From Halomonas halophila (GTDB lineage: Bacteria; Pseudomonadota; Gammaproteobacteria; Pseudomonadales; Halomonadaceae): a DNA stretch of 64,000 nucleotides. The notes beneath the pieces are model-generated. The model was not told the DNA's origin, ran no database searches, and saw only the letters and a program-made list of their open reading frames with translations. The stretch covers positions 1,240,001 to 1,304,000 of the forward strand of contig NZ_CP129121.1 in assembly GCF_030406665.1 (NCBI RefSeq), written 5' to 3'. Below, in pieces: positions 1-8,594 of this stretch (its first letter is position 1; each line of letters opens with the position of its first letter). The translations under genes and the position numbers were made by a program.

Positions 1-518
1 AGGCCCTCGAGGGGCGCCTGGAATTCCTCGGCTCGCGGGTGGACGAGCGGACCAGCACCGTGCAGGCGAAGGCGACCTTCGACAATCCCGAGGGCGAGGT
101 GCTGCCCGGCCAGTTCGTGCGGGTGCGCCTGGAAGGGCTGAAGCGCTTCGACGTGCTGGCGGTGCCGTCGATCGCCGTGGGTCAGGGCCTGATGGGGCCC
201 CAGGTGTTCGTGCTCGACGAGGACGACGTGGCACGCGCCCGCACAGTGGACCTCGGCGAGCTGGCCGGCCCGTGGCAGATCCTGACCAGCGGCGTGGAGC
301 CCGGTGATCGCGTGATGGTCGGCGATCCGGCGGGCGTCCAGCCCGGCACGCCGATCGCGCCCCAGCCGTTCGATGGCGACGCCCGGGCGCTGATCGCCCA
401 GGCCACCGGCCAGAGCCAGGACCAGCCATCCGGGCAGGGGCAGGGGCCGGCACAGGGCCGTGATGGCGCGGCCGGCGCCGAACGGGCTTCGCCGGACGAA
501 GAGGACGCGGCTGAATGA
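1..518 (+). CDS. RND efflux periplasmic adaptor (MFP), C-terminal part
   Basis: The frame is open from base 3, so only the last 171 residues are visible; the gene starts before the window. The visible part matches the beta-barrel and membrane-proximal region of AcrA/MexA-type membrane fusion proteins (barrel strand EVLPGQFVRVRLEG), followed by a tail rich in Gln, Gly, Asp and Glu. Such proteins bridge the inner-membrane pump and an outer-membrane channel in the periplasm. Its stop overlaps the start of the pump gene by ATGA, indicating one operon and translational coupling. Family assignment is firm; substrate is unknown. Confidence 0.9.
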   Translation, partial: ALEGRLEFLGSRVDERTSTVQAKATFDNPEGEVLPGQFVRVRLEGLKRFDVLAVPSIAVGQGLMGPQVFVLDEDDVARARTVDLGELAGPWQILTSGVEPGDRVMVGDPAGVQPGTPIAPQPFDGDARALIAQATGQSQDQPSGQGQGPAQGRDGAAGAERASPDEEDAAE

Positions 519-3500
519 ATTTCTCCAACTTCTTCATCAAGCGACCGATCTTCGCGTCGGTGCTGGCGATCATCCTCACGGTGGTCGGCCTGATGAGCAT
601 GCGGGTACTGCCGATCGAGCAGTACCCCAGCGTGGTGCCGCCCACGGTCTCGGTCAACGCCACCTTCCCGGGGGCGGACGCCGAGACCGTGGCGCAGACC
701 GTGGCGGCGCCCCTGGCCGAGGCCATCAACGGCGTCGAGGACATGCTCTACATGAACTCGACCAGCTCCGACAACGGGATGATGAGCCTGAGCGTGGCCT
801 TCAACATCGGCTCCGACGGCGACATCAATACCATCAACGTCAACAACCGTGTGCAGGGGGCGCTCTCCCAGCTGCCGGAGGCGGTGCAGCAGCAGGGTGT
901 GACGGTGGAGCTGCGCTCCAGCTCGATCCTCATGCTGGTCTCGCTGCTCTCCCCGGAGGGCGATTACGGCAAGGTCTACATGCAGAACTATGCCGCCCTC
1001 AACATTCTCGACGAGCTGCGCCAGGTGCCCGGCGTCGGCGAGGCCGAGGTGCTGGGCGGCGGCGATTTCGCCATGCGCATCTGGATGGATCCGGACAAGC
1101 TGGCGCAGTACGACCTGACGCCGTCCGAGGTGGCCAGCGCGATCCGCGCCCAGAACACCGAGGTGCCGGCGGGCAGTCTGGCGTCAGCGCCCCAGTCCGA
1201 TGCCCGCGCCTTCACCTACACCATCACCGCCGGCGGCCGTCTGAGCGACGTCGATGACTTCCGCGACATCTTCCTGCGCACCAATCCCGACGGTTCGGCC
1301 CTGCGCCTGGATGACGTGGCGCGCATCGAGCTGGGCGCCTCGTCCTACGGCGTCGATGCCACGCTGAACGGTGGCACCATGGCGCCGATCCTGATCAACC
1401 AGCAGCCCGGTGCCAATGCCCTGGAGACCGCCAACGCGGTCAAGGCGAAGATGGAGGAGCTGGCCGGCCGCTTCCCGCCGGGACTCGAGTACGCCACGCC
1501 CTACGACACCACGCTGTTCATCGATGCCTCCGTGGAGACCGTGCTTCACACCTTCATCGAGGCGTTCCTGATCGTCGGCGTCATCCTGTTCATCTTCCTG
1601 CAGAACTGGCGCTTCACGGTGATCGCCATGTCGGTGGTGCCGGTCTCGGTGCTGGCCACCTTCGCCGGCTTCTACGCCTTCGGCTTCTCGATCAACCTGC
1701 TGACGCTGTTCGCCCTGGTGCTGTCGATCGGCATCGTGGTCGACGACGCCATCCTGGTGGTGGAGAACGTCGAGCGGGTGCTCAGCGAGGACGAGGAAAC
1801 CACCGTCATGCAGGCCACGGTGCAGGCCATGCGCGAGGTCGGCGGGCCGGTCATCGCCACCTCGCTGATCATGGCGGCGGTGTTCGTGCCGGTGGCCTTC
1901 CTCGGGGGCTTCAGCGGCCAGATCTACCAGCAGTTCGCCCTGACCGTGGCGGTGTCGGTGGCCTTCTCGGCACTGATGGCGCTGACGTTCACTCCGGCGC
2001 TGTCGGCGATCTTCATCAAGCACGACCTGCACACCAGGGAAACGGGCTTCCAGCGCGCGGTGCGTACCCCGCTGCGCCTGTTCGATCGCTTCTTCGCCGG
2101 CACCACCGCCGTCTACATGTGGGTGGTCAAGAAACTGGTGCGTTTCTGGGGGCTGGCGCTGGTGCTGACCGCCCTGGTGGGCGCCGGCTCCTGGTGGCTC
2201 TACCAGAGCACGCCTTCGACGCTGGTGCCCGAGACCGACCAGGGCATCGTGATCGCCTCCGTGCAGCTGCCGGATTCGGCCTCGCTGGAGCGTACCCAGA
2301 CCTACATGGCCAAGCTCAGCGCCGCCATCGAGGACAGCCCCGGCGTGAAGTACTCCACGTCGGTGGCGGGCTACGACATGCTGACCAGCTCGGTGAACAC
2401 CGCCCGCGGGGTGATCTTCGTCACCCTGGAGCCCTGGGAAGAGCGCGAGGTCACGGCCACCGACATGATCGGCCGGATCATGGGCCTGGGCGCACAGATT
2501 CCCGGCGGCTCGGCGATGGCCTTCAACATGCCGCCGATCATCGGCCTGTCGACCACCGGTGGCTTCACCGGCTACCTGCAGTCCTATGAGGGTGCCTCGC
2601 CGGAAGAGCTCTACCAGGCGTCGGTCAAGGTCATGCAGGCCGCCGGTCAGCATCCGGTGCTGAATCAGGTGTTCACCACCTTCAACGTCAACGTGCCGTC
2701 CTTCCATGCCGAGATCGACCGGCAGAAGGCGCTGAGCTACGGCGTGTCGCTGGAGGCGCTCAACTCGACCCTGGGCAACACCTTCGGCAACGGTTTCGTC
2801 AACTACTTCAGCTACAAGGGCCGGAACTTCCAGGTCTATCTGCAGAACGAGGACGAGTACCGGGATGCGCCGGATGACATCAACAGCGTCTACGTGCGCG
2901 GCGGCGACGGCGAGCGGATCCCGCTGTCCGAGTTCGTGACCCTCGAGCGCCAGGTGGCGCCGGCGGTGGTGACCCGCTTCGGCGTCTATCCGGGGGCCCA
3001 GTTCCAGGGTGGTCCCGCACCGGGCTACAGCTCCGGCCAGGCGATCGCCGCCATGGAAGAGATCGTCGACGAGCAGCTCGGCGACGGCTGGGGCATGGGC
3101 TGGACCGGTACCGCCTATCAGGAAAGCGAAGCCGGCAACGCCGCGACCATGGCCATCGTCTTCGGCCTGCTGATGGTGTTCCTGATCCTGGCGGCGCAGT
3201 ACGAGAGCTGGTCGCTGCCGCTGGCGGTGCTCACGGCCACGCCCTTCGCCTTCCTGGGCGGCATCGGCGGCATCGCCCTGCGCTCGCTGGATACCAGCGT
3301 CTACGTGCAGATCGGCATGCTGGTGGTGGTCGGGCTGGCGGCCAAGAACGCCATCCTGATCGTCGAGTTCGCCGAGCTGCAGCGTCGCGAGATGGGCAAG
3401 ACCATCCGCGAGGCGGCCATCACGGCGGCGGAGCTGCGCTTCCGGCCGATCGTGATGACCTCGCTGGCGTTCATCTTCGGCACCCTGCCGCTGGCCATGG

Positions 3501-3694
3501 CCACCGGTGCCAGTGACACCAGCAGCCAGCACATCGGCACCACGGTGGCGATGGGCATGGCGTCCGTGGCGGTGCTCGGCAGCCTGTTCGTGCCGACCTT
3601 CTACGCCATGATCGCCAGCGTCACCGACTGGCTGAAGCGCAAGACGGGCGGCGATCGCGCCGAGCGTCCGGCGCTGGAGCAGGACGCGAGCTGA
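515..3694 (+). CDS. RND multidrug efflux transporter, HAE1 family
   Basis: A 1059-residue inner-membrane proton-driven drug pump of the AcrB/MexB family, full length for the family. The N-terminus (MNFSNFFIKRPIFASVLAII) is the classic first transmembrane helix. The paired aspartates of TM4 that carry protons lie at about residues 410-411 in GIVVDDAILVVENVER. The C-terminal half repeats the TM bundle (FLILAAQYESWSLPLAVL). It is coupled to the adaptor gene upstream by a 4-base overlap, but no outer-membrane channel gene follows: a terminator comes next. A TetR/AcrR gene further downstream on the other strand may regulate it. Substrate range cannot be read from the sequence. Confidence 0.95.
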   Translation: MNFSNFFIKRPIFASVLAIILTVVGLMSMRVLPIEQYPSVVPPTVSVNATFPGADAETVAQTVAAPLAEAINGVEDMLYMNSTSSDNGMMSLSVAFNIGSDGDINTINVNNRVQGALSQLPEAVQQQGVTVELRSSSILMLVSLLSPEGDYGKVYMQNYAALNILDELRQVPGVGEAEVLGGGDFAMRIWMDPDKLAQYDLTPSEVASAIRAQNTEVPAGSLASAPQSDARAFTYTITAGGRLSDVDDFRDIFLRTNPDGSALRLDDVARIELGASSYGVDATLNGGTMAPILINQQPGANALETANAVKAKMEELAGRFPPGLEYATPYDTTLFIDASVETVLHTFIEAFLIVGVILFIFLQNWRFTVIAMSVVPVSVLATFAGFYAFGFSINLLTLFALVLSIGIVVDDAILVVENVERVLSEDEETTVMQATVQAMREVGGPVIATSLIMAAVFVPVAFLGGFSGQIYQQFALTVAVSVAFSALMALTFTPALSAIFIKHDLHTRETGFQRAVRTPLRLFDRFFAGTTAVYMWVVKKLVRFWGLALVLTALVGAGSWWLYQSTPSTLVPETDQGIVIASVQLPDSASLERTQTYMAKLSAAIEDSPGVKYSTSVAGYDMLTSSVNTARGVIFVTLEPWEEREVTATDMIGRIMGLGAQIPGGSAMAFNMPPIIGLSTTGGFTGYLQSYEGASPEELYQASVKVMQAAGQHPVLNQVFTTFNVNVPSFHAEIDRQKALSYGVSLEALNSTLGNTFGNGFVNYFSYKGRNFQVYLQNEDEYRDAPDDINSVYVRGGDGERIPLSEFVTLERQVAPAVVTRFGVYPGAQFQGGPAPGYSSGQAIAAMEEIVDEQLGDGWGMGWTGTAYQESEAGNAATMAIVFGLLMVFLILAAQYESWSLPLAVLTATPFAFLGGIGGIALRSLDTSVYVQIGMLVVVGLAAKNAILIVEFAELQRREMGKTIREAAITAAELRFRPIVMTSLAFIFGTLPLAMATGASDTSSQHIGTTVAMGMASVAVLGSLFVPTFYAMIASVTDWLKRKTGGDRAERPALEQDAS

Positions 3695-3714
3695 TCAAGG
3701 TCGCGTCCGAGTCG

Positions 3715-3752
3715 ACGGGCACCGTCTCCCCGAGGGAGGCGGTGCCCGTTTG
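3715..3752 (+). terminator. Rho-independent terminator after the efflux operon
   Basis: Perfect 10-base stem ACGGGCACCG / CGGTGCCCGT with a further TCTCCC/GGGAGG inner stem, ending in a short T run. It starts about 20 bases after the pump stop codon. Confidence 0.75.
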
Positions 3753-3870
3753 CGTTGGGTCAGGAAAACGTCGCTGTGCGACCAAAGTGGGTGTGACGCG
3801 CCCCCGACGAGCGCTACGCTGAAGGCAGGACAACACTTTGCCGGCTAATGGGCCGGACGGAGGAGCCGCC

Positions 3871-4572
3871 ATGAACGCCATCGCCTCGCTTGCCCTCAGC
3901 TTTCCGCTGATCTTTTTCACGGCGCTGCTGGCGCTGGTGGCCGTCTACTGGCTGCTGGTGCTGGTGCGCCTGGCCCCCGTAGAGCTGTTCGAACACGACA
4001 GCCTGCGCAACGACACCCTGGCCAGCGCCCTGGTGTCGCTGGGTTTCGCCGGCGTGCCGGCCTCGCTGGCGCTGAGTGCCTTGATCGTGCTCGCCTCGCT
4101 GCTGGCCTGGATCGTCGAGCTGGCGGTGCTGGGGCCGCTGCCGCTGGGCTTCTTTCGTGTGCCGCTCGGTCTGGCGGTGATCTGGGGTGCCTTCGCGCTG
4201 GCCTCGCCGCTGGCCGCGGCGTTGTGTCGTCGGCTGCATCGCCGCCTGCACCGGCATCCGAGCCTGTCGAAGCGCTGCCTGCTTGGCGAGCGCGTTCGGG
4301 TCATCGACGCCGATGCAGGAGGCGCCACGGCGGAGATGGTCGATGATCCCGGCCGCCAGGTACGCCTGCGGGGCAAGGCCGGCAATCGGCCGCGCGTTGG
4401 CGAAGTGCGCGTGCTGGTCAAGTATCTGGTCAACGACGAGGCCTATCGCTCGGTGCCCGAGCAGGACTACCTGGATGCCCGCACGCGACTGGTGCGGCTG
4501 CATCTGGTGGAACGCCATGAGGGGGCGATGCCGCGTCAGGAAGGCCGCCATGGTTCGCGGCCGTCGGCCTAG
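3871..4572 (+). CDS. Inner-membrane protein, possible YqiJ/NfeD-like (OB-fold) protein
   Basis: 233 residues from the ATG preceded by GGAGGAG; the frame is open further upstream but lacks a ribosome site. The N-terminal half has three or four hydrophobic segments (about residues 8-32, 50-80, 84-115), and the C-terminal half is soluble and basic. The layout resembles DUF1449/YqiJ proteins, small membrane proteins with a C-terminal OB fold that often accompany flotillin-like genes, but no flotillin is next to it here. Its stop codon overlaps that of the convergent TetR gene by 4 bases. Function unknown; the family suggestion is from topology and general likeness only. Confidence 0.7.
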   Translation: MNAIASLALSFPLIFFTALLALVAVYWLLVLVRLAPVELFEHDSLRNDTLASALVSLGFAGVPASLALSALIVLASLLAWIVELAVLGPLPLGFFRVPLGLAVIWGAFALASPLAAALCRRLHRRLHRHPSLSKRCLLGERVRVIDADAGGATAEMVDDPGRQVRLRGKAGNRPRVGEVRVLVKYLVNDEAYRSVPEQDYLDARTRLVRLHLVERHEGAMPRQEGRHGSRPSA

Positions 4573-5183
4573 GCGGGAGGGCGGCTGAGCAGTCGCAGCT
4601 GGGCGTCGATCAGCTCACGGCTGCGCTCGGCCAGCGAGAAGGCCTCGGGGTCGCGTAGCCAGTCGTGATAGAGCCCGCTCATTATCGACTGCAGCAGGCG
4701 GGTGGCCAGCTCGGGGGAGACATCGTCACGCAGCTGGCCGAGCTGGCGGGCGGTGGTGAAGTAGCCTCGCAAGGCGTCGAGGCATTCGCTGGCCATCTCG
4801 CTCTGCATGGCCTGGGGGTCGATGTCGCTGAAGAACTCGCAGCGATGCAGCAGGATGGCGTGCACGCGTCGATGGCGCGGCTGTTCCAGGCGCTGCACTC
4901 CTTGTTGGCAGCCCAGGCGGATGGCCTCGAGAGGCCTGGCATCGTCGGCCTCGCTTTCCTTGACCAGTTCCTCGAAGGGCATGCGCACCCGGTCGACCAT
5001 AGCCCGGAACAGGTCGGCCTTGTTCTTGAAGTGCCAGTAGACGGCGCCGCGGGTCATGCCGGCGTGGCGGGCGATCTGTTCCAGCGAGGTGCGGGCCACC
5101 CCTTTCTCGAAAAACACTTCCTCGGCGGCATCGAGCAGGGCCACGCGAGTGGCTTCGGCTTCGGCCTTGGTACGTCTGGCCAT
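4569..5183 (-). CDS. TetR/AcrR-family transcriptional regulator
   Basis: 204 residues from MARRTKAEAEATR. The N-terminal helix-turn-helix is typical of AcrR/TtgR (RTSLEQIARHAGMTRGAVYWHFKNK, quoted in parts: first helix RTSLEQIARHA, recognition helix TRGAVYWHF) around residues 30-55. The remainder is the ligand-binding domain, with a conserved start PLEAIRLGCQ typical of drug-responsive members. AcrR homologues repress RND pump operons, and the nearest pump operon ends about 0.9 kb away on the other strand, so control of that pump is plausible but unproven. A palindrome just upstream (5242-5257) may be its own operator. Confidence 0.9.
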   Translation of the reverse strand: MARRTKAEAEATRVALLDAAEEVFFEKGVARTSLEQIARHAGMTRGAVYWHFKNKADLFRAMVDRVRMPFEELVKESEADDARPLEAIRLGCQQGVQRLEQPRHRRVHAILLHRCEFFSDIDPQAMQSEMASECLDALRGYFTTARQLGQLRDDVSPELATRLLQSIMSGLYHDWLRDPEAFSLAERSRELIDAQLRLLSRPPA

Positions 5184-5238
5184 GGGATGATCGACTCCGG
5201 GTGAGTAGGCGGCCATTCTACCCAAGCCGAGTGACGCT

Positions 5239-5257
5239 TTACATTCATCCTTGAATG
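5239..5257. promoter_or_regulatory. Operator-like palindrome upstream of the TetR gene
   Basis: TTACATTCATCCTTGAATG contains CATTCA-N4-TGAATG. AcrR/TtgR operators are known to centre on CATT...GAATG half-sites, so this is a good autoregulatory operator candidate, about 56-75 bases upstream of the TetR start and 80 bases upstream of the divergent deacylase gene. Confidence 0.5.
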
Positions 5258-5335
5258 CCACCCTGGTCTTCGTCGCTTGAGCCGCCCGCGGGGATGAGTG
5301 AATATGAGTCAGCGCTTATCTCAGGAGATCGCCCC

Positions 5336-6367
5336 ATGGCCCGTGCTCCCTTCGAACTCGCCGACGTCCGGGTGGCGCCGGGCAGTCGTCAGCAGATCGA
5401 CGTGCCGGCGGCCCGGCTCTACACCCATGCGCCGCTGACCATCCCGGTGGAGGTGGTCCATGGCCGCCAGCCGGGGCCGGTGATGCTGGTCTGCGGCGGC
5501 ATCCACGGCGACGAGATCAACGGCGTGGAAATCGTGCGCCGGCTGCTGCGCTCGCGGCAGCTGAAGGGGCTGCGCGGGACCCTGATCGGCGTGCCGATCG
5601 TCAACGTCTTCGGTTTCGTCCAGCACAGCCGCTACCTGCCCGATCGGCGCGACCTGAACCGCTGTTTTCCGGGCAGCGAGTCGGGCTCGCTGGGGAGCCG
5701 GATCGCGGCCCTGTTCCGCGAGCAGATCGTCGACCAGGCGACCCATATCATCGATCTGCACACCGGCGCCCTGCATCGCACCAACCTGCCCCAGATCCGC
5801 GCTCGGCTGACGCCCGGCAGCGAGACCGAACGCATGGCGGATGCCTTCGGCGCGCCGGTCATCCTCAACGCCGAGCTGCGTGACGGCAGCCTGCGCCACT
5901 ACGCCGAGAGTCGCGACATCCCTGTGCTGACCTACGAGGCCGGCGAGGCGCTGCGCTTCGACGAGTGGGCCATCGCGCCGGGCGTTCGCGGTGTGCTGCG
6001 GGTGATGCGCCGGCTCGGGATGCTGACCGGCGAACGTCGACGCCGGCCACCGCCCGCCGCCGAGGTGGCCGGCGGCTCGAGCTGGGCGAGGGCGCCGATC
6101 GACGGCATCCTGCGGCCGCAGGTGCGTCTCGGTGCAAGGGTGGCCGCGGGAGAGCTGCTGGGACGGGTGGCCGACCCCTTCGGCAACGCCGAGGGCGAGG
6201 TACGGGCCGTGGCCGACGGCATCGTGATTGGCATGAGCCGCCTGCCGCTGGCCAACGAGGGGGAGGCGCTGTTCCATATCGCGCGCTTCGATGCGATCGA
6301 GGAGGCGGAGAGCGCGGTCGAGAGTTTCCAGTCGAGCCTCGATCCGCCCCCCGATGCCCTGTACTGA
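5336..6367 (+). CDS. Succinylglutamate desuccinylase/aspartoacylase (AstE/AspA) family zinc deacylase
   Basis: 343 residues from the ATG at 5336 (CAGGAG ribosome site 7 bases before); a longer start at 5294 exists. The zinc-site motif HGDE sits in GGIHGDEINGVEIVRR (about residue 50-65) and the third ligand region is IIDLHTG near residue 145, both standard for M14-type aspartoacylase/AstE deacylases. The C-terminal third is a barrel-like domain (APIDGILRPQVRLGARV), as in the DUF2817-like/AstE-like group that hydrolyses N-acyl amino acids or modifies small molecules. Substrate unknown. It stands alone between the TetR regulator and dusA. Confidence 0.88.
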   Translation: MARAPFELADVRVAPGSRQQIDVPAARLYTHAPLTIPVEVVHGRQPGPVMLVCGGIHGDEINGVEIVRRLLRSRQLKGLRGTLIGVPIVNVFGFVQHSRYLPDRRDLNRCFPGSESGSLGSRIAALFREQIVDQATHIIDLHTGALHRTNLPQIRARLTPGSETERMADAFGAPVILNAELRDGSLRHYAESRDIPVLTYEAGEALRFDEWAIAPGVRGVLRVMRRLGMLTGERRRRPPPAAEVAGGSSWARAPIDGILRPQVRLGARVAAGELLGRVADPFGNAEGEVRAVADGIVIGMSRLPLANEGEALFHIARFDAIEEAESAVESFQSSLDPPPDALY

Positions 6368-6388
6368 CGCGCTTTGTCGACCGACGGC

Positions 6389-7435
6389 TCAGCCGGCCAG
6401 ACTGGTGTCCTGCGGCCGGGGCACCAGGCCGAGGGCATCGTCGAACACCGCCATGCCGGCGCCTTCGCGGTGGGCATGCTCCGAGAGATGGCGGCGGAAC
6501 TTGCGGCCGCCCGGGCAGCCCTGGAAGAGGCCGAGCAGGTGGCGGGTCATGTGGTTGAGCTTCGCCCCTTGCTCGAGCCGGCGGGCGATATAGGGCCGGA
6601 AGGCTTCGGCGGCGGCATGACGATCGGCCGCGGGGGCGTCTTTGCCATAGAGGCGCCGGTCGACGTCGGCCAGCAGCCAGGGGTTCTGGTAGGCCTCGCG
6701 GCCCACCATCACGCTGTCCACGTGTTCGAGCTGGGCCTGGCACTCGTCGAGCGTCTTGATGCCGCCGTTGATGCCGATGTGCAGATCGGGGCGCTGCTGC
6801 TTCAGGCGATGCACGCGGCCGTAGTTGAGCGGCGGCACGTCGCGGTTCTCCTTGGGCGACAGCCCCTCCAGCCAGGCCTTCCGGGCATGCACGGTGAACA
6901 CTTCGCAGCCGGCGTCGGCGACGCGCTCGATGAAGTGGGCCAGGTCGGCGTCCTCGTCCTGGTCGTCGATGCCGATGCGACACTTCACGGTGACCGGGAT
7001 CGACACCGCCTCGCGCATCGCCGCCACTGCCGCTGCCACCTTCTCGGGATGGGCCATCAGGCAGGCGCCGATCAGGTTGTTCTGTACCCGGTCGCTGGGA
7101 CAGCCGACGTTGAGATTGACCTCGTCATAGCCCCATGCCTCGGCGATCGCCGCGCACTCGGCCAGTGCGCCGGCGTCGCTGCCGCCGAGCTGCAGGGCGA
7201 GCGGATGTTCCACGTCGTCGTAGCCGAGGAAGCGCTCGCGCGGACTGCCGTGCAGGATGGCACCGGTGGTCACCATCTCGGTGTAGAGCAGGGTGCGGCG
7301 CGTCAGGGTCCGGGCGAACGCGCGGTAGTCGCGGGTCGTCCAGTCCATCATAGGCGCTACTGAGAACGTCCTATCCAGCGCAGGGCGCGTGGTGTCAGTA
7401 TTCATGCCGGTTGTGGCGGTTGCCATATCACTCAT
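6389..7435 (-). CDS. dusA: tRNA-dihydrouridine(20/20a) synthase DusA, 5' end supplied by the prophage
   Basis: Flavin enzyme that reduces uridine 20/20a in the D loop of tRNA. The FMN-barrel start (RTFSVAPMMDWTTRDYRAF) and catalytic cysteine in NLNVGCPSDRVQNN (about residue 112) are intact, and the total length is normal (about 340 aa). The sequence downstream of MMDW is host. The codons before it lie inside the prophage, which restores the frame with new starts (7435, 7426 or 7405; none has a strong ribosome site). The displaced host start is at 46004-46069. A LexA box abuts the 7435 start codon. Function is probably retained; which of the three ATGs is used is unclear. Confidence 0.95.
   Translation of the reverse strand: MSDMATATTGMNTDTTRPALDRTFSVAPMMDWTTRDYRAFARTLTRRTLLYTEMVTTGAILHGSPRERFLGYDDVEHPLALQLGGSDAGALAECAAIAEAWGYDEVNLNVGCPSDRVQNNLIGACLMAHPEKVAAAVAAMREAVSIPVTVKCRIGIDDQDEDADLAHFIERVADAGCEVFTVHARKAWLEGLSPKENRDVPPLNYGRVHRLKQQRPDLHIGINGGIKTLDECQAQLEHVDSVMVGREAYQNPWLLADVDRRLYGKDAPAADRHAAAEAFRPYIARRLEQGAKLNHMTRHLLGLFQGCPGGRKFRRHLSEHAHREGAGMAVFDDALGLVPRPQDTSLAG
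7344..7351. repeat. attL core
   Basis: TCCATCAT, the reverse complement of the Met-Met-Asp codons of DusA (MMDW). It is the longest identical block shared with attR at 46020-46027. Flanking bases on the phage side also encode DusA residues LDRTFSVAP but with different codons. Confidence 0.8.
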
Positions 7436-7453
7436 GACTGTTCATATTTACAG
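7420..7453 (+). promoter_or_regulatory. Integrase promoter with overlapping LexA (SOS) box
   Basis: The 16-mer CTGTTCATATTTACAG at 7438-7453 is a perfect CTGT-N8-ACAG LexA site and closely resembles the umuD box at 22237. A plus-strand promoter can be drawn as TTGCCA (7420-7425), 17-base spacer, CATATT (7443-7448), so LexA would cover the -10. The same box lies 2 bases upstream of the longest dusA start on the minus strand, so it could affect either gene. Confidence 0.65.
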
Positions 7454-7536
7454 TGGTTTTGCCCTGTTTTTCGCCATGTGTTGGTACAGATTTGGCACAC
7501 GGGGCGTTGGCAATTTGGTACATCGAGGAGGTTCGC

Positions 7537-8592
7537 GTGGCGACGATCAGGAAGCGTCGGCGAAAGGACGGCAGTTTCTCATACCTGGCCCAGATCCGCA
7601 TCGCCCGCCGTGGGCAACCTGACCACTCCGAGTCCAGGACGTTCCCGCGCAAGGCGATGGCCGAGGAGTGGGCCAAGCGCCGCGAGCTCGAGCTGAACAG
7701 CCCCGGCGGCGTGCTCTCGGCGAAGTGGAAAGGCGTGACCCTGGATGATGCCATCGAGCGCTACCTTCACGAATTCGCCCAGGACGCCGGGCGCTCGAAG
7801 CGGGCCACCATCCAGCAGCTGCAGCGCTTTCCGATTGCGCGGGTGCAGGTCACCGAGCTGACCAGTGAGCAGATCATCGGTCACGCGGTCATGCGCCGTG
7901 ACAGCGGCATCAAGTCCTCGACGATCAACCAGGACATCACCTGGCTGGGCATCATCCTCAAGACAGCCGTGGCGGCCTGGAAGATGCCGGTGGAGCTCAA
8001 CGAGTTCGAGTCGGCCAAGCTGCTGATGCGTAGCAAGGGGCTGGTATCTCGGCCCGGTGCCAGGGATCGTCGGCCGACGGAGAAGGAGGTCGCGCAGATA
8101 CGGGCATACTTCCGCCGCTCGCAGCGAATCCGGCCCAGCGCGATCATCCCCATGGAAGACATCATGGACTTCGCCATCGCCTCCTCGCGGCGCCAGGAGG
8201 AGATAACACGGCTCACTTGGCAGGACCTCGACGAGCAGGCGATGACCTGCTGGGTGCGCGATGCCAAGCACCCGCGGCAGAAGTGGGGCAACCACAAGCG
8301 CTTCAAGCTGAACCACGAGGCCATGGCCATCATCCAGCGACAGCCGCGGGCCGAGGGCAAGGAGAGGATCTTCCCCTACAACGGGAAGTCGATCGGCACT
8401 CGCTGGCGGGCGGCGACGGCGGCCTGCGGAATCGAGGATCTACGCTTTCACGACCTGAGACATGAAGCGACATCCCGCCTGTTCGAGGCGGGATACGAGA
8501 TCGTGGAGGTGCAGCAGTTCACGCTGCATGAGAGCTGGGATGTGCTGAAGCGGTATACACACCTGCGCCCGGAGACCCTGCAATTAAGGTGA
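7537..8592 (+). CDS. int: Tyrosine-type site-specific integrase
   Basis: 351 residues from a GTG preceded by GAGGAG; the frame extends upstream without a better ribosome site. The first 60 residues form an Arg/Lys-rich arm-binding domain (MATIRKRRRKDGSFSYLAQI). The catalytic set is present: Arg in SSRRQEEITRL, H-x-x-R in FHDLRHEATSRLFE, then His and the nucleophile Tyr in LHESWDVLKRYTHLRP. It catalyses integration and excision between attP and the dusA attB. It sits directly beside attL and faces away from dusA; the LexA box upstream suggests SOS-inducible expression. Its stop is 2 bases from the convergent HNH gene. Confidence 0.95.
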   Translation: MATIRKRRRKDGSFSYLAQIRIARRGQPDHSESRTFPRKAMAEEWAKRRELELNSPGGVLSAKWKGVTLDDAIERYLHEFAQDAGRSKRATIQQLQRFPIARVQVTELTSEQIIGHAVMRRDSGIKSSTINQDITWLGIILKTAVAAWKMPVELNEFESAKLLMRSKGLVSRPGARDRRPTEKEVAQIRAYFRRSQRIRPSAIIPMEDIMDFAIASSRRQEEITRLTWQDLDEQAMTCWVRDAKHPRQKWGNHKRFKLNHEAMAIIQRQPRAEGKERIFPYNGKSIGTRWRAATAACGIEDLRFHDLRHEATSRLFEAGYEIVEVQQFTLHESWDVLKRYTHLRPETLQLR

Positions 8593-8594
8593 GG

